DNA of 64,000 nt from Candidatus Poribacteria bacterium (GTDB lineage: Bacteria; Poribacteria; WGA-4E; WGA-3G). Shown in pieces: positions 52,411-61,598 of the stretch. The notes beneath the pieces were generated by a model, which was given only the letters and a program-made list of their open reading frames with translations, was not told the DNA's origin and ran no database searches. A program made the position numbers and the translations under genes. Positions within the stretch are counted from its first letter, which is position 1. Every line of letters begins with the position of its first letter. The stretch covers positions 62,001-126,000 of the forward strand of contig VXMD01000067.1 of assembly GCA_009841255.1 (NCBI GenBank), written 5' to 3'.

Positions 52411-53418
52411 TTACCATCCGCCGCGTTCGGCGACAAACGCATCAACTTCGGGCATTGTTGGCATAAAGTTCGCACAACCGTGTCGTGTTACGACGATTGC
52501 ACCCGTGGCGTTGCCGAGACGGGCAGATTTTTCCCAACCCCAACCACTCAGATGACCGTAAATAAAACCGCTCGCGAAAGCATCACCGGCACCGAGCGTA
52601 TTGTAAACTTCGACAGGGAAGGGTTCAGCGTGAACAATTTCCCCGTTCACTAAATGAACATCCGCACCTTCAATCCCACGTTTTACTATCAGAGCATTTG
52701 GACCGGCACTTAAAAGCGTCTCAATAGCGAGTGCCATATCCCCTTCAATCGTAGGATTCGAGATTTGAGAGTGTTCAATTGTGAGTTGTGAAAGACTCGT
52801 AAGCGTTGCTGCTTTGATTTCTTCCTCTGTCCCAATGGCAATATCAATATAACGTAAGGCGGATCGCATGACAACACCGAACGCTCTTGGATCGTGCCAC
52901 TGATCCGCCCGGAAATCAAGGTCCAAAAAGACGTGCTTGCCGAGTGCTTGTGCGTGTTCTGCAGCGTAGAGCGTTGCGCTGCGGCTTGGTTCTTTACTCA
53001 AACCAGTACCAGATATTAGCACGGCTCGACTTTCAGCGATCGGTGCAGCGAGAACATCGTCAATAGTGAGTTCAATATCCGCACAGTTATCGCGATAATA
53101 AATCAATGGGAACCGATCTGGCGGTTCAATACCGAGAACAACAGCACTTGTTCGGCACCCCGGTTTGTGTGGAATAAACTGGATTTCAACGCCCTCATCC
53201 TTCAAAAACTTGAGTAGGAATTCTCCAACGGGATCCTCACCGACGGCGGTGAGGAGTGCGGCTTGAAGCCCAAGCCTCTGAACACCAACGCTGATATTCG
53301 TAGGACATCCACCAACAAAGGCACCAAAACTTTTAATATCTGGAAATGCAGCACCGATGTCGTTCGCGTAGAGGTCTAAAGAACTTCGTCCGATTGTGAG
53401 AATATCGTAATTTTCCAT
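52411..53418 (-). CDS. iolC: 5-dehydro-2-deoxygluconokinase
   Basis: A 335-residue PfkB kinase. It opens YDILTIGRSSLDLYANDIGA, has FVGGCPTNISVGVQRLGL for sugar binding, YYRDNCADIELT, and the catalytic NTLGAGDAFASGFIYG. The opening and the YRxNCAD stretch are those of IolC. It phosphorylates 5-dehydro-2-deoxygluconate, the step after IolD/IolB. GAGGG precedes the ATG, 8 bp after the aldolase gene stop. Confidence 0.93.
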   Translation of the reverse strand: MENYDILTIGRSSLDLYANDIGAAFPDIKSFGAFVGGCPTNISVGVQRLGLQAALLTAVGEDPVGEFLLKFLKDEGVEIQFIPHKPGCRTSAVVLGIEPPDRFPLIYYRDNCADIELTIDDVLAAPIAESRAVLISGTGLSKEPSRSATLYAAEHAQALGKHVFLDLDFRADQWHDPRAFGVVMRSALRYIDIAIGTEEEIKAATLTSLSQLTIEHSQISNPTIEGDMALAIETLLSAGPNALIVKRGIEGADVHLVNGEIVHAEPFPVEVYNTLGAGDAFASGFIYGHLSGWGWEKSARLGNATGAIVVTRHGCANFMPTMPEVDAFVAERGGW

Positions 53419-53426
53419 TCATACCC

Positions 53427-54215
53427 TCATTCACGAGCGTTTGAAGCGATTACTGCATTTTTAAATTTTTGATGTTCCTCAGCAAATTTACGGGTTATGA
53501 GAAAAGCATCATTCCCGCATGCGATCAGTTGAACACCGAGATTTAACCACTGTTCACCGCTCTCAAAGTCGTTGACATAACAGCCTAAGGGGATATTACG
53601 TGCCTGTGTAAGGTTAATAATATTTTTTATGGCTTCTAAAAGTAGCGGATGGTTGAGTTCACCAGAGATACCCATAGACGTCGATAGGTCGTAAGGACCA
53701 ATAAACACGACATCTAACTCGCCGGTATCGAGGATTTCATTTAGGTTTTTAACGGCTTGGATGGTTTCAATTTGCCCGATGGTGAGGATTTCCTGATTTG
53801 CGTTGTGGACATATTCTCTGGTATTGAGTTTTGTGAAATCCCCATAATCGGTATGCCCAATACCGAAAGCGACACCTCGGTCGCCTTCTGGGGCGTATTT
53901 TGTCCATTTTTTAATTTTTTCAATGTCTTCACAGGATTCAACGCGAGGAATCATGACCCCGGTCGCGCCAGCGTCAAGTACCCGAGAGACAAAATGGCGT
54001 TCAAGTGCGGGAACACGGACAATACAGGGAAGATTTGAACCACGTGCGTTCCGAATTGTCCGTCCAATAGTTTCCATGGAAAAGGAGCTGTGTTCCAAGT
54101 CTGCGATAATAAAGTCCGCCCCGGCACTTGCGAGCAGTGTTGCAATCGCGGAGCCAGCGAATTCCAGTACAAATGTTCCAACAAGCACTTCTCCGCGCTT
54201 CAAAGCTGCTTTCAC
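53427..54215 (-). CDS. HpcH/HpaI-family class II aldolase
   Basis: A 262-residue product from GTG 54215 (AAAGGAA upstream). Motifs: IIADLEHSSFS with the active-site His, VRVPALERHFVSRVLDAGA with its Arg, PRVESCEDIEKI, and GQIETIQAVKNL with the metal-binding Glu. Family members cleave 2-oxo-3-deoxy acids, giving pyruvate and an aldehyde. In this operon it may act in place of IolJ on an inositol product or on a sugar acid; that is inference. Confidence 0.88.
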   Translation of the reverse strand: MKAALKRGEVLVGTFVLEFAGSAIATLLASAGADFIIADLEHSSFSMETIGRTIRNARGSNLPCIVRVPALERHFVSRVLDAGATGVMIPRVESCEDIEKIKKWTKYAPEGDRGVAFGIGHTDYGDFTKLNTREYVHNANQEILTIGQIETIQAVKNLNEILDTGELDVVFIGPYDLSTSMGISGELNHPLLLEAIKNIINLTQARNIPLGCYVNDFESGEQWLNLGVQLIACGNDAFLITRKFAEEHQKFKNAVIASNARE

Positions 54216-54228
54216 CGATGTAGTTCCT

Positions 54229-56163
54229 TTAACTTTCGACCGGGATCTCGGACATTAATTTTTGTGCTTCGCTTACCATTTTTGTCGGTGTAGACATTTT
54301 TTCACCGACTGCTAAGATTAACGTGTAAAAGTCATAAGCGGTTTGTAATTCATTATTGAGATGAGCACTTTCAGCAGCGTTAAAATAACAGACGGTTGCC
54401 ATTCGATGACATTCTTCAACGAGCGATGGCAAATTAGCGTAGCCATGGTTGTAGGCGGCGAGAATATAAGACTTTCCTGCTTCTTCCCATGAACGTTGCA
54501 GTTCGAATTGACGTGCCAAGCGCGTGTAATAAATTCCACCTTTTTTGGCGTTTTTCTTCGCGAGCCGCTGCTTCTCTGCGACCGTGTAAGCGAAGCGAGC
54601 GCGCGTATAACAGTTGGCAACAAGTTCTAAATCGTCTTTCTTGACAAAGTTGTTAGCCTGTTTTTGATAGAATCTACCGAGCTTCTTATAAAGAACGTGG
54701 CACTGCCGGGTCCGCCCCTGTTGTTCATAGATTTGAATTTGCCGGAAGATACGAAATGCTTCTACTTCATGTGGATATTGGATGTCACTGTGAATCTGGT
54801 CGAGTAGGAATTCCGGTGACGCTTCCTCAATTACGAGCCGATAATTGCCGGTTGCCCTAACGCGAGGACGTATGGGCGTTACATCTGTTGTTTCTTCTGG
54901 TACGGGTACTTGATGTTCAAACCATGTCCGAAGGACAGTGCTTTCATTCTCCGGTAATTTTTGAATGAGTGCAACAATTTCTTCAACTGTCGGATTTGCT
55001 GGGAAGACCATGTTGGCGGCGCTGAGTTCTTCAAACAAATTGTCTATAGTTTTGGTTAACCCCTGATCGTCGACATAGAGACGGCTTGCTTTGCGGAGTT
55101 CCGATAGTAGACTTTGAAAGTCTTGGTTTTCGATGTAACGCGTGGCGAGCGTATAGTGTCTTTGAAGCTGGGTTGCCATCTTCTCGCGCTTATTATTTTC
55201 TTCTCTCTGCCGTCGTAGAAAAAAGAGGTTTTGATTCATCCGTTCGGCATCTGCGAGCGAGAGACGAAATGTTTTACGGTATCGTTCAAGTGCGCCTGCC
55301 AATTTTGGATTATTGGAATTAACGCTCGCATCAATAAGCTGAGAAACTTGTTTAACATATTCATCTTGGCGAATCCGATCCAGTTCTTCGTACATTTCAT
55401 CGGCACCCTGATGGCGCTCAGAGAGTTGTCGATGTAGTGCTTTTTGCAGGAAATTGCGGAGTACTTCGGGACATCTATGGATTTCTTCTATTTCTCCGGC
55501 TGCTTTCTTTTTATCCATTTCCTTGTTTTCACCTGAAAATGGGAATCGTCCGGTTCCCGCTTGATACAAGATGAGTGCTGTGGAATAAAGATCGGCGCGA
55601 TAGTCATAAGCCCCATAGTGTTGTTCGGGTGCCATGTAGCGTCGGGTGCCAGCCATAGTTTCAGCGAATTCAGTGGTTTCGCCAAAAATGCGAGCGATGC
55701 TAAAATCGGCAACTTTTGCCTCTTTTTTGGTTGTGAGTAAGATATTTTGCGGTTTGATATCGCGATGCATAATTTTATGAGCATGTGCTGTCTTCAGTCC
55801 GCGACAAATATCTAAACCGATATTGAGCGTATCCGTTAGGCTGAGCGGTCCCTCCTGCATGAGTTCGTGAAGACTCTTGCCCTCAACATATTCCATTACG
55901 ATCCACGCGACATAGTCCCCCTCGCCGGGTTCGACGGTATGAATGGAGACAATATTTGGGTCTCCCCAAATCTTAGACATTGCTTGAAACTCGGTCAACA
56001 AAAATTTCATTCTGCTGGCAGGGTAGGCGGTTTTTGCCAGGGCTTTAATCGCAACTTCTCGATTTGTCATTTCTTCGCGGGCGCGAAAAACCGAAGAGAA
56101 TCCCCCCGAATTGAGAAACTCAAGCAATCTATATTTACCTAAGATTAGTTGGTCAATCTGCAT
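54229..56163 (-). CDS. Ser/Thr protein kinase with a helical-repeat C-terminus
   Basis: A 644-residue protein. The kinase domain (~8-270): Gly loop LNSGGFSSVF, VAIKALAK, catalytic HRDIKPQNILL, VADFSIARIF where the usual DFG is DFS, and MAPEQHYG. The remaining ~370 residues are helical and TPR-like, with units such as YKKLGRFYQKQANNFVKK and AGKSYILAAYNHGYANLPSL. No membrane segment is seen, so it is cytoplasmic. It is the first gene of the inositol-type operon, 13 bp before the aldolase. Confidence 0.9.
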   Translation of the reverse strand: MQIDQLILGKYRLLEFLNSGGFSSVFRAREEMTNREVAIKALAKTAYPASRMKFLLTEFQAMSKIWGDPNIVSIHTVEPGEGDYVAWIVMEYVEGKSLHELMQEGPLSLTDTLNIGLDICRGLKTAHAHKIMHRDIKPQNILLTTKKEAKVADFSIARIFGETTEFAETMAGTRRYMAPEQHYGAYDYRADLYSTALILYQAGTGRFPFSGENKEMDKKKAAGEIEEIHRCPEVLRNFLQKALHRQLSERHQGADEMYEELDRIRQDEYVKQVSQLIDASVNSNNPKLAGALERYRKTFRLSLADAERMNQNLFFLRRQREENNKREKMATQLQRHYTLATRYIENQDFQSLLSELRKASRLYVDDQGLTKTIDNLFEELSAANMVFPANPTVEEIVALIQKLPENESTVLRTWFEHQVPVPEETTDVTPIRPRVRATGNYRLVIEEASPEFLLDQIHSDIQYPHEVEAFRIFRQIQIYEQQGRTRQCHVLYKKLGRFYQKQANNFVKKDDLELVANCYTRARFAYTVAEKQRLAKKNAKKGGIYYTRLARQFELQRSWEEAGKSYILAAYNHGYANLPSLVEECHRMATVCYFNAAESAHLNNELQTAYDFYTLILAVGEKMSTPTKMVSEAQKLMSEIPVES

Positions 56164-56206
56164 AATGGTCGCTTAAAGGGGACAGGGTCTACATTTTATG
56201 GTAATA

Positions 56207-56235
56207 TAATTAACAGAATTACGATTAATTGTCAA
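56207..56235 (-). promoter_or_regulatory. Promoter of the kinase-inositol operon
   Basis: Perfect TTGACA (56235-56230), 17 bp, TAATTA (56212-56207) on the minus strand. The -10 is weak. Confidence 0.45.
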
Positions 56236-56320
56236 CATAAAAATACATTTTCAACCAATTTTTAATTTTACCTTGCGGAGGAATAACCTGCGTTTCAACT
56301 CTGACGTGCGTCCCTCATCC

Positions 56321-56349
56321 CCGTCCTCCGCTCCGCTTACGGAGTACGG
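56321..56349 (-). terminator. Hairpin downstream of the KDPG-aldolase gene
   Basis: CCGT and CTCCG pair with CGGAG and ACGG with one mismatch (9 pairs, 9-nt loop). No T-run, so a terminator or dispersed palindrome. Confidence 0.4.
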
Positions 56350-56410
56350 ATTTGGAACTAACGAACCTCTCTTAACTGACTGCCGATTGCCAATCGCTAA
56401 TTCTTTCTTT

Positions 56411-57070
56411 CTAAACTGCCTGAGAACCTGAGCGGGCGCGTTGGACCTCCTTGACTAACATCTCAGCTCTCTCAGTGAGTGTTGCGAATTCACCGGCTGC
56501 GATGAGTTGATTGTTAACGAGGGCACTTCCGACTCCCAAAGCGGTTGCCCCGGCAGTGATAAAATCAGCTGCGTTTTCTACATTGATGCCACCAGTTGGA
56601 ACCAACGGGATTTGTGGCAGTGGCGCTTTCACATCCTTTATATAGTTGGCACCGACGCCGCTTGATGGGAATACCTTTACATAGTCTGCTCCTGTTTCCC
56701 ATGCCATCAAGATTTCGGTTGGGGTAAATGCCCCCGGAATAACAACTTTACCGTAGCGATTACAAATTTCGATTACATCTGGTTTTGTAACCGGACTGAC
56801 GACAAAATCAGCACCCGACAACATCACAGCGCGTGCTGTTTCTGCGTCCAATACCGACCCAGCACCAACGAGAACTTTACTTCCATAAGTGGCTGAAACG
56901 TTGTTAATGACTTGTAACGCATTGGGTGTTGTCATTGTTACTTCAATTACGTCAACCCCCCCTGCATGAATCGCCGCTGCTGCTTCAATTAATTCATCTG
57001 CGCTATTCGCACGAATGATAGCGACAATACCACATGCTTCGATTTGTTGCATCTGTTTTAATTTTGTCAT
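56411..57070 (-). CDS. eda: 2-dehydro-3-deoxy-phosphogluconate / 4-hydroxy-2-oxoglutarate aldolase
   Basis: ATG 57070 follows GAGGAGG. The 219-residue class I aldolase has GIVAIIRANSADE, VIEVTMTTPNAL with the catalytic Glu, and DYVKVFPSSGVG with the Schiff-base Lys. It cleaves KDPG to pyruvate and glyceraldehyde-3-phosphate (Entner-Doudoroff) or 4-hydroxy-2-oxoglutarate. No edd or sugar-acid kinase is next to it, so the pathway is not fixed by context. Confidence 0.93.
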   Translation of the reverse strand: MTKLKQMQQIEACGIVAIIRANSADELIEAAAAIHAGGVDVIEVTMTTPNALQVINNVSATYGSKVLVGAGSVLDAETARAVMLSGADFVVSPVTKPDVIEICNRYGKVVIPGAFTPTEILMAWETGADYVKVFPSSGVGANYIKDVKAPLPQIPLVPTGGINVENAADFITAGATALGVGSALVNNQLIAAGEFATLTERAEMLVKEVQRARSGSQAV

Positions 57071-57149
57071 AGACCTCCTCAAAATTAAGACGATTCGTTC
57101 GAGGCTAAAGGTGTTCTTAATATTGGCTTACAAGCACCATCTACAAAAG

Positions 57150-57179
57150 TTAATATTTTTGTTGCGATTTTTTTGTCAA
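57150..57179 (-). promoter_or_regulatory. eda promoter
   Basis: TTGACA (57179-57174), 18 bp, TATTAA (57155-57150) on the minus strand. Confidence 0.6.
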
Positions 57180-57292
57180 TATGTTATTTTTAAATAAATA
57201 AGGAAGCCTAGATTATCAATTACCGCTGATTCAGTGTATCTAATAGCAATTTTCGGCGTGTAGTTCCACCGACAAGTTGTTTTCAAAAAAGA

Positions 57293-58639
57293 ATGGAAGC
57301 TGTTCCACTACTCCCCTATCTGATCGGTTTAACAGGGTTACTCGTCCTCTCAGGCTTTTTCTCTGGCTCCGAGACGGCTTTATGCGCACTTACGCGTGTC
57401 CAAATCGAAAGGCTCCGTCTTGAAAAGGGCAGTGCGTCTGCAATTGTCAGTTTTGTTGACAACCCACGTAGATTGTTTATTACCGTTCTCCTTGGTAATA
57501 ATCTTGTCAATGTCTCCTTTGCAATTCTGATGCTATGGCTTGTTAAACAAGTGCTTCCCGAATACACAGAAGTGATTCAGTTTACGACAGCGACAGCCGT
57601 CAGCGTCGTGCTTATGCTTATTTTCGGCGAGATGACTCCGAAAACTTTTGCGATTAAGCATGCGGAATTTTTTGCGAAAATCGCTGCGCCACCGCTATGG
57701 ATATTTTCCATTATTATTTCGCCGCTACGTGGCTTGTTACGGCGGATCATTGACTTCCTTATCCCCGTATTCGGCGGACACCCATCACCTACGGAACACC
57801 TCACGGCGACAGATTTTAGAGATATTGTCGATACCTACCACGAAGAAGCACTGCAGCCCGACGAACGGGAAATCGTGAGCAATATCCTTCAACTACGTGA
57901 TATCGAAGCAAAAGAGATTATGGTACCGCGGACCGAAGTCGTTGCCGTCCCAACATCAAACACCATTCAAGAAACATTAAGACAAGCAAAGGAATATGGG
58001 TTCTCACGCATTCCGGTCTATCAAGACCAAATTGATAATATCTGTGGTATCTTCTATGTCAAAGATTTAGCACTTTGGCGACACGCCGCTGTGAATGCCC
58101 TTACAATTGATGCTTTCCTCGAAAAACGGGATCAGATTTCTGAAGCGCCATCTAATGCCTCCCTCATTCGTGAACCTATCTTCGTTCTTGAGACCCGTAA
58201 GATAGGGATATTGCTCCTACAACTCACACGCGAAAAGACCAAAATGGCGATTCTCCAAGACGAGTATGGAGGCGTTTCAGGAATTGTCACCACCGAAGAC
58301 ATTGTTGAACAGGTTGTTGGAGACATCGTCGATGAACATGATAAAGATGACTCTCCACCGGATCTTGTCAAACACTCTGAAACACCGCTGTTACTTGAAA
58401 CTTCCGGGCGTATGAGCATTCGCGAGCTCAACCAGCAATTTGAACTAAAACTCAGCGAAGATGACGTAGACACCATTGGTGGGTATGTCCTTGGACTCTT
58501 TGGTCGCATTCCCTCCGTTGGCGAATCCTACATTGACGAGAATCGTATCGAATTTGAAATTACCGCTACAGAAGGCAATGCCATCACAGGTTTATTTATT
58601 AAAATGCCGGTTACTGACGGAAACCAAACCGAAGTGTAA
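57293..58639 (+). CDS. CNNM/CorC-type membrane protein 1 (hemolysin-related)
   Basis: A 448-residue product. The N-terminal DUF21/CNNM membrane domain (~1-180) has GFFSGSETALCALTRVQIERL, NNLVNVSFAILML and FGEMTPKTFAIKHAEF. Two CBS domains (~205-330; REIVSNILQLRDIEAKEIMVPRT-like start, DEYGGVSGIVTTEDIVEQ end) and a C-terminal CorC/HlyC domain follow. Family members act in magnesium export or homeostasis. A paralogue with the same plan follows 27 bp downstream. Confidence 0.92.
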   Translation: MEAVPLLPYLIGLTGLLVLSGFFSGSETALCALTRVQIERLRLEKGSASAIVSFVDNPRRLFITVLLGNNLVNVSFAILMLWLVKQVLPEYTEVIQFTTATAVSVVLMLIFGEMTPKTFAIKHAEFFAKIAAPPLWIFSIIISPLRGLLRRIIDFLIPVFGGHPSPTEHLTATDFRDIVDTYHEEALQPDEREIVSNILQLRDIEAKEIMVPRTEVVAVPTSNTIQETLRQAKEYGFSRIPVYQDQIDNICGIFYVKDLALWRHAAVNALTIDAFLEKRDQISEAPSNASLIREPIFVLETRKIGILLLQLTREKTKMAILQDEYGGVSGIVTTEDIVEQVVGDIVDEHDKDDSPPDLVKHSETPLLLETSGRMSIRELNQQFELKLSEDDVDTIGGYVLGLFGRIPSVGESYIDENRIEFEITATEGNAITGLFIKMPVTDGNQTEV

Positions 58640-58666
58640 CAACAACGGATACCGGATACAAATCAA

Positions 58667-60031
58667 TTGAAAATTCTTCTATTATCGATCTTTTTAATCG
58701 GTGCAGGTAGTACAGAACAGATAGCTGTATTAGGTTCGCTTGTGCTAGCAGTTCTTGTGTGCCTTGTCCTGTCAGCCTTTTACTCTGGTTCGGAAACAGC
58801 ACTTGTTTCCGTGAACAAATTCCGAATTAATCAACTTGTTGAATCCGAGAACGCCAGAGCGAACATCGTTCATCGTTTAGTAGAATCACCCCAGAGAATG
58901 CTCGCACTCACACTGGTCGGGACGAATCTCGCAAATGTGCTTATTGCTCAACTCGGTGAAGGACTTGTTGCCCGAGGACTCCCGAACCTTGCAGTCAGTC
59001 TACAGGGACTCATTGCAACGGCGGGTATAACCGCTCTACTCCTCATCTTTGGAGAAATTCTACCGAAAACTATCTTTCGTGTCAAGGCAGATGCCTTAGC
59101 ACTCCGCTACGCCTATCTTTTACGGCTCTCTGAAATGATTTTAGCACCCCTTATCTATCTTGTGCAAACTTTGACGCAGTTTATCGTCAAACTCATAGAT
59201 CGGGGTGCAAGCACACCGAGTCCTGATGCCCAGCGTGAAGAACTAAGGCTTCTCGCAACAATGGGAGAACGTTCTGGCAATTTGCACACCGACCAACGGC
59301 GTATGATCCATAGCCTGCTCAATCTACAAAACCGGACGGTTGCACAGGTCATGGTCCCACTTGTCGACATTGTTGCGATTGAGAAAAATACAAAATGTGA
59401 AGACTTTTTGCAGATTGCTGCTGAATCCGGCTTTTCAAGGATTCCGGTCTACGAAGAACAAATCTATAATATCGTTGGGATTGTGAACCTCCTGGACGTT
59501 ATTTATAATGACGTTGAATCAGAAGGGGATTCAAATCCTCACAAAAAATCAGATACCCTGCCTAATACGATTCAACCTTTCATTCGAACAGTGTTGCACG
59601 TCCCTGAATCTAAAAACATTAATGCGCTTCTGAAAGAGATTCAGCATACCCGGCACACGATGGTATTTGCCGTTGATGAATATGGCGGTACCGTTGGTCT
59701 TGTCACCATCGAAGACCTTGTTGAAGAAATTGTTGGCGAATTTGCCGATGAACGTGATGCCCCCGAATTCATCCGTTTGATTACGCCTCAGCTCCTCGAA
59801 TGTGATGCGAGAACAGAAGTAGATTTGCTCGAAGAACGCTACGGACTCGCAATTCCCGAAGGTGATTATGAGACGGTTGCTGGCTATATTTTGGATCGGA
59901 CGGGTACGATTCCGGCAATTGGCTCTGAACTTGACTTAGGTGATTCTATCATCACAGTTATAGAGGCTGACGCGCGTGCTATCCGCAAGATTCGGATTCG
60001 GCGACGACTTGGACGCTTTTCAAACAATTGA
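58667..60031 (+). CDS. CNNM/CorC-type membrane protein 2 (hemolysin-related)
   Basis: A 454-residue paralogue of the upstream gene, starting at TTG 58667. DUF21 domain: SAFYSGSETALVSVNKFRIN, GTNLANVLIAQLGEG, FGEILPKTIFRVKAD. The CBS pair spans about 210-345 (MVPLVDIVAIEKN; DEYGGTVGLVTIEDLVEEI) and a CorC/HlyC tail ends the protein. The two copies differ greatly outside motifs, so the duplication is old. Together they could form a hetero-oligomeric transporter. Confidence 0.9.
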   Translation: MKILLLSIFLIGAGSTEQIAVLGSLVLAVLVCLVLSAFYSGSETALVSVNKFRINQLVESENARANIVHRLVESPQRMLALTLVGTNLANVLIAQLGEGLVARGLPNLAVSLQGLIATAGITALLLIFGEILPKTIFRVKADALALRYAYLLRLSEMILAPLIYLVQTLTQFIVKLIDRGASTPSPDAQREELRLLATMGERSGNLHTDQRRMIHSLLNLQNRTVAQVMVPLVDIVAIEKNTKCEDFLQIAAESGFSRIPVYEEQIYNIVGIVNLLDVIYNDVESEGDSNPHKKSDTLPNTIQPFIRTVLHVPESKNINALLKEIQHTRHTMVFAVDEYGGTVGLVTIEDLVEEIVGEFADERDAPEFIRLITPQLLECDARTEVDLLEERYGLAIPEGDYETVAGYILDRTGTIPAIGSELDLGDSIITVIEADARAIRKIRIRRRLGRFSNN

Positions 60032-60146
60032 ATATGGAGGTTGTTCCTCTACAGAGATATCACCCCTACGAGGTTCAAGAAGGAATTCCTTTTGAGCATC
60101 CCAGCGAAGTGAATGTCTATAGGGCCCAGATTTCCACAGTTAGCAA

Positions 60147-60908
60147 TCAGAGAATTCCGAGTGGCGGCATTACAACAATTTCTTCAGTCACCATACCGGG
60201 GGGTTGCTGACAAACGGAGACAACCGTATCAGCCACATGTTCCGGTGTTAACATCAGCTTAAAGTCTGGGTGTTCCGGTACATCGTCCCAAAATGGGGTG
60301 TGCACTGACCCGGGTAACACAGCGGTAACTCGAATGTTCCGTTGGCGGACTTCACTGGCTAAAACCTTTGTCAGTGCTAAGGCACCTGCTTTCGCGGCGC
60401 AATACGCACTTGAAGCCTGAAAAGGGACTTTCGCGGCGATTGAAAGTACATTAATAATCTGACCACTCCCTCGTTCCAACATGGATGGAAGCGCGTACTT
60501 TGCACAAAGATAAACAGCCTTTAAATTGGAATTGAGTACCGTATCCCAGTCATCAGGATCGAAATCAACAACGGGTCCAAACTGACCGATCCCTGCGTTG
60601 TTAATCAGAATATCCACGCTTTGGTAAACATCCAATGTCCGTTGGATGAGTTGTTTCACAGCATCAACGTTGGTAACATCTGTCGGAACAGCGAGTATGG
60701 AATCGGGGTTAGAAATCCTTCCTCTAAGCTCCGCTGCGACCTGTTCAAGTGTCTCACGGGTCCGTGCAGCGAGTACAATCTTCGCGCCTGCTACTGCGAA
60801 AGCGGAAGCGGTCGCTTTACCAATCCCTTTTGACGCGCCGGTAATCACGACGACCTTACCGTCAAGTTTTCCTATTTCTACCGCGTTGAGATAGTCGGGA
60901 GAAACCAT
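60147..60908 (-). CDS. Short-chain dehydrogenase/reductase (SDR)
   Basis: A 253-residue Rossmann enzyme: TGASKGIGKATASAFAVAG (cofactor), VPTDVTNVDAV, NNAGIGQFGPV, and the catalytic Tyr-Lys in AYCAAKAGALALTK with the Ser of VLSIAAKV upstream. The Arg in LAARTRETL after the second strand suggests NADP(H). It follows folE and the pterin synthase in the same direction, so a sepiapterin-reductase-like role is a reasonable guess. The sequence alone does not separate it from other SDRs such as 3-oxoacyl reductases. Confidence 0.88.
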   Translation of the reverse strand: MVSPDYLNAVEIGKLDGKVVVITGASKGIGKATASAFAVAGAKIVLAARTRETLEQVAAELRGRISNPDSILAVPTDVTNVDAVKQLIQRTLDVYQSVDILINNAGIGQFGPVVDFDPDDWDTVLNSNLKAVYLCAKYALPSMLERGSGQIINVLSIAAKVPFQASSAYCAAKAGALALTKVLASEVRQRNIRVTAVLPGSVHTPFWDDVPEHPDFKLMLTPEHVADTVVSVCQQPPGMVTEEIVVMPPLGIL

Positions 60909-60959
60909 TTTTTAATTTTTCCTTGCGGGTTGAGCAAACGAGAAAGTCCAAGAAATATA

Positions 60960-61538
60960 TTAGGATACTTGGATACACCTCAGAAACTCGGCACGCGTTG
61001 CACTATCTTCACGGAACGTCCCCAGCATAACATTCGTTGTCATTACCGGTGCTTGCTTTTCGACACCACGTGCCATCATACACAAGTGTCGTCCTTCCAT
61101 CACTACCGCGACCCCTCGCGGGTCAAGGGCGGTTTCGAGGGATTCGGCAATCTCGCGCGTAAGACGTTCCTGAACTTGCAACCGACGGGAAAACATATCT
61201 ACAATGCGCGGAATTTTACTCAAACCCACAATTCGTTTCCGTGGGAGATACCCAACATGACATTTACCCCAGAAGGGGAGGATATGGTGTTCACAGAGAC
61301 TGTAAAATTCAATCTCCTTCACAATCACCATTTCGTCATAATCTTCGTCAAAGATAGCTCTATTCAGAATTTTATCAACGCTTTGATGATAGCCGCTTGT
61401 CAAAAATTCCATGGCTTTCGCGGCACGATATGGTGTTTTCACTAAGCCTTGACGACTTGGATTTTCGCCTAAACTTTCAAGGATTTTTGTGTAAAGCCCT
61501 TCCAACTCAGGGGTAACGTTAGCTTGATTAAACTCCAT
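60960..61538 (-). CDS. folE: GTP cyclohydrolase I
   Basis: ATG 61538 is the start; an in-frame TTG (61559) overlaps the GGAGG site. The 192-residue enzyme has the zinc site [19 protein letters not shown] and [14 protein letters not shown] with the second Cys, and [14 protein letters not shown]. It converts GTP to dihydroneopterin triphosphate, the first step to folate, biopterin or queuosine. It stands between the pterin synthase (39 bp upstream, counted from the TTG) and the SDR. Confidence 0.95.
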   Translation of the reverse strand: MEFNQANVTPELEGLYTKILESLGENPSRQGLVKTPYRAAKAMEFLTSGYHQSVDKILNRAIFDEDYDEMVIVKEIEFYSLCEHHILPFWGKCHVGYLPRKRIVGLSKIPRIVDMFSRRLQVQERLTREIAESLETALDPRGVAVVMEGRHLCMMARGVEKQAPVMTTNVMLGTFREDSATRAEFLRCIQVS

Positions 61539-61598
61539 TATGTTAAAATGTGCCTCCAATAGGCTGTATTTTATGTGCTTGCCCAGTAGAAAGATAGA

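Noticed and set aside
60028-60210. 60-codon plus-strand ORF overlapping the end of the second CNNM gene
   Set aside because: No ribosome site and no family; it runs into the convergent SDR gene.
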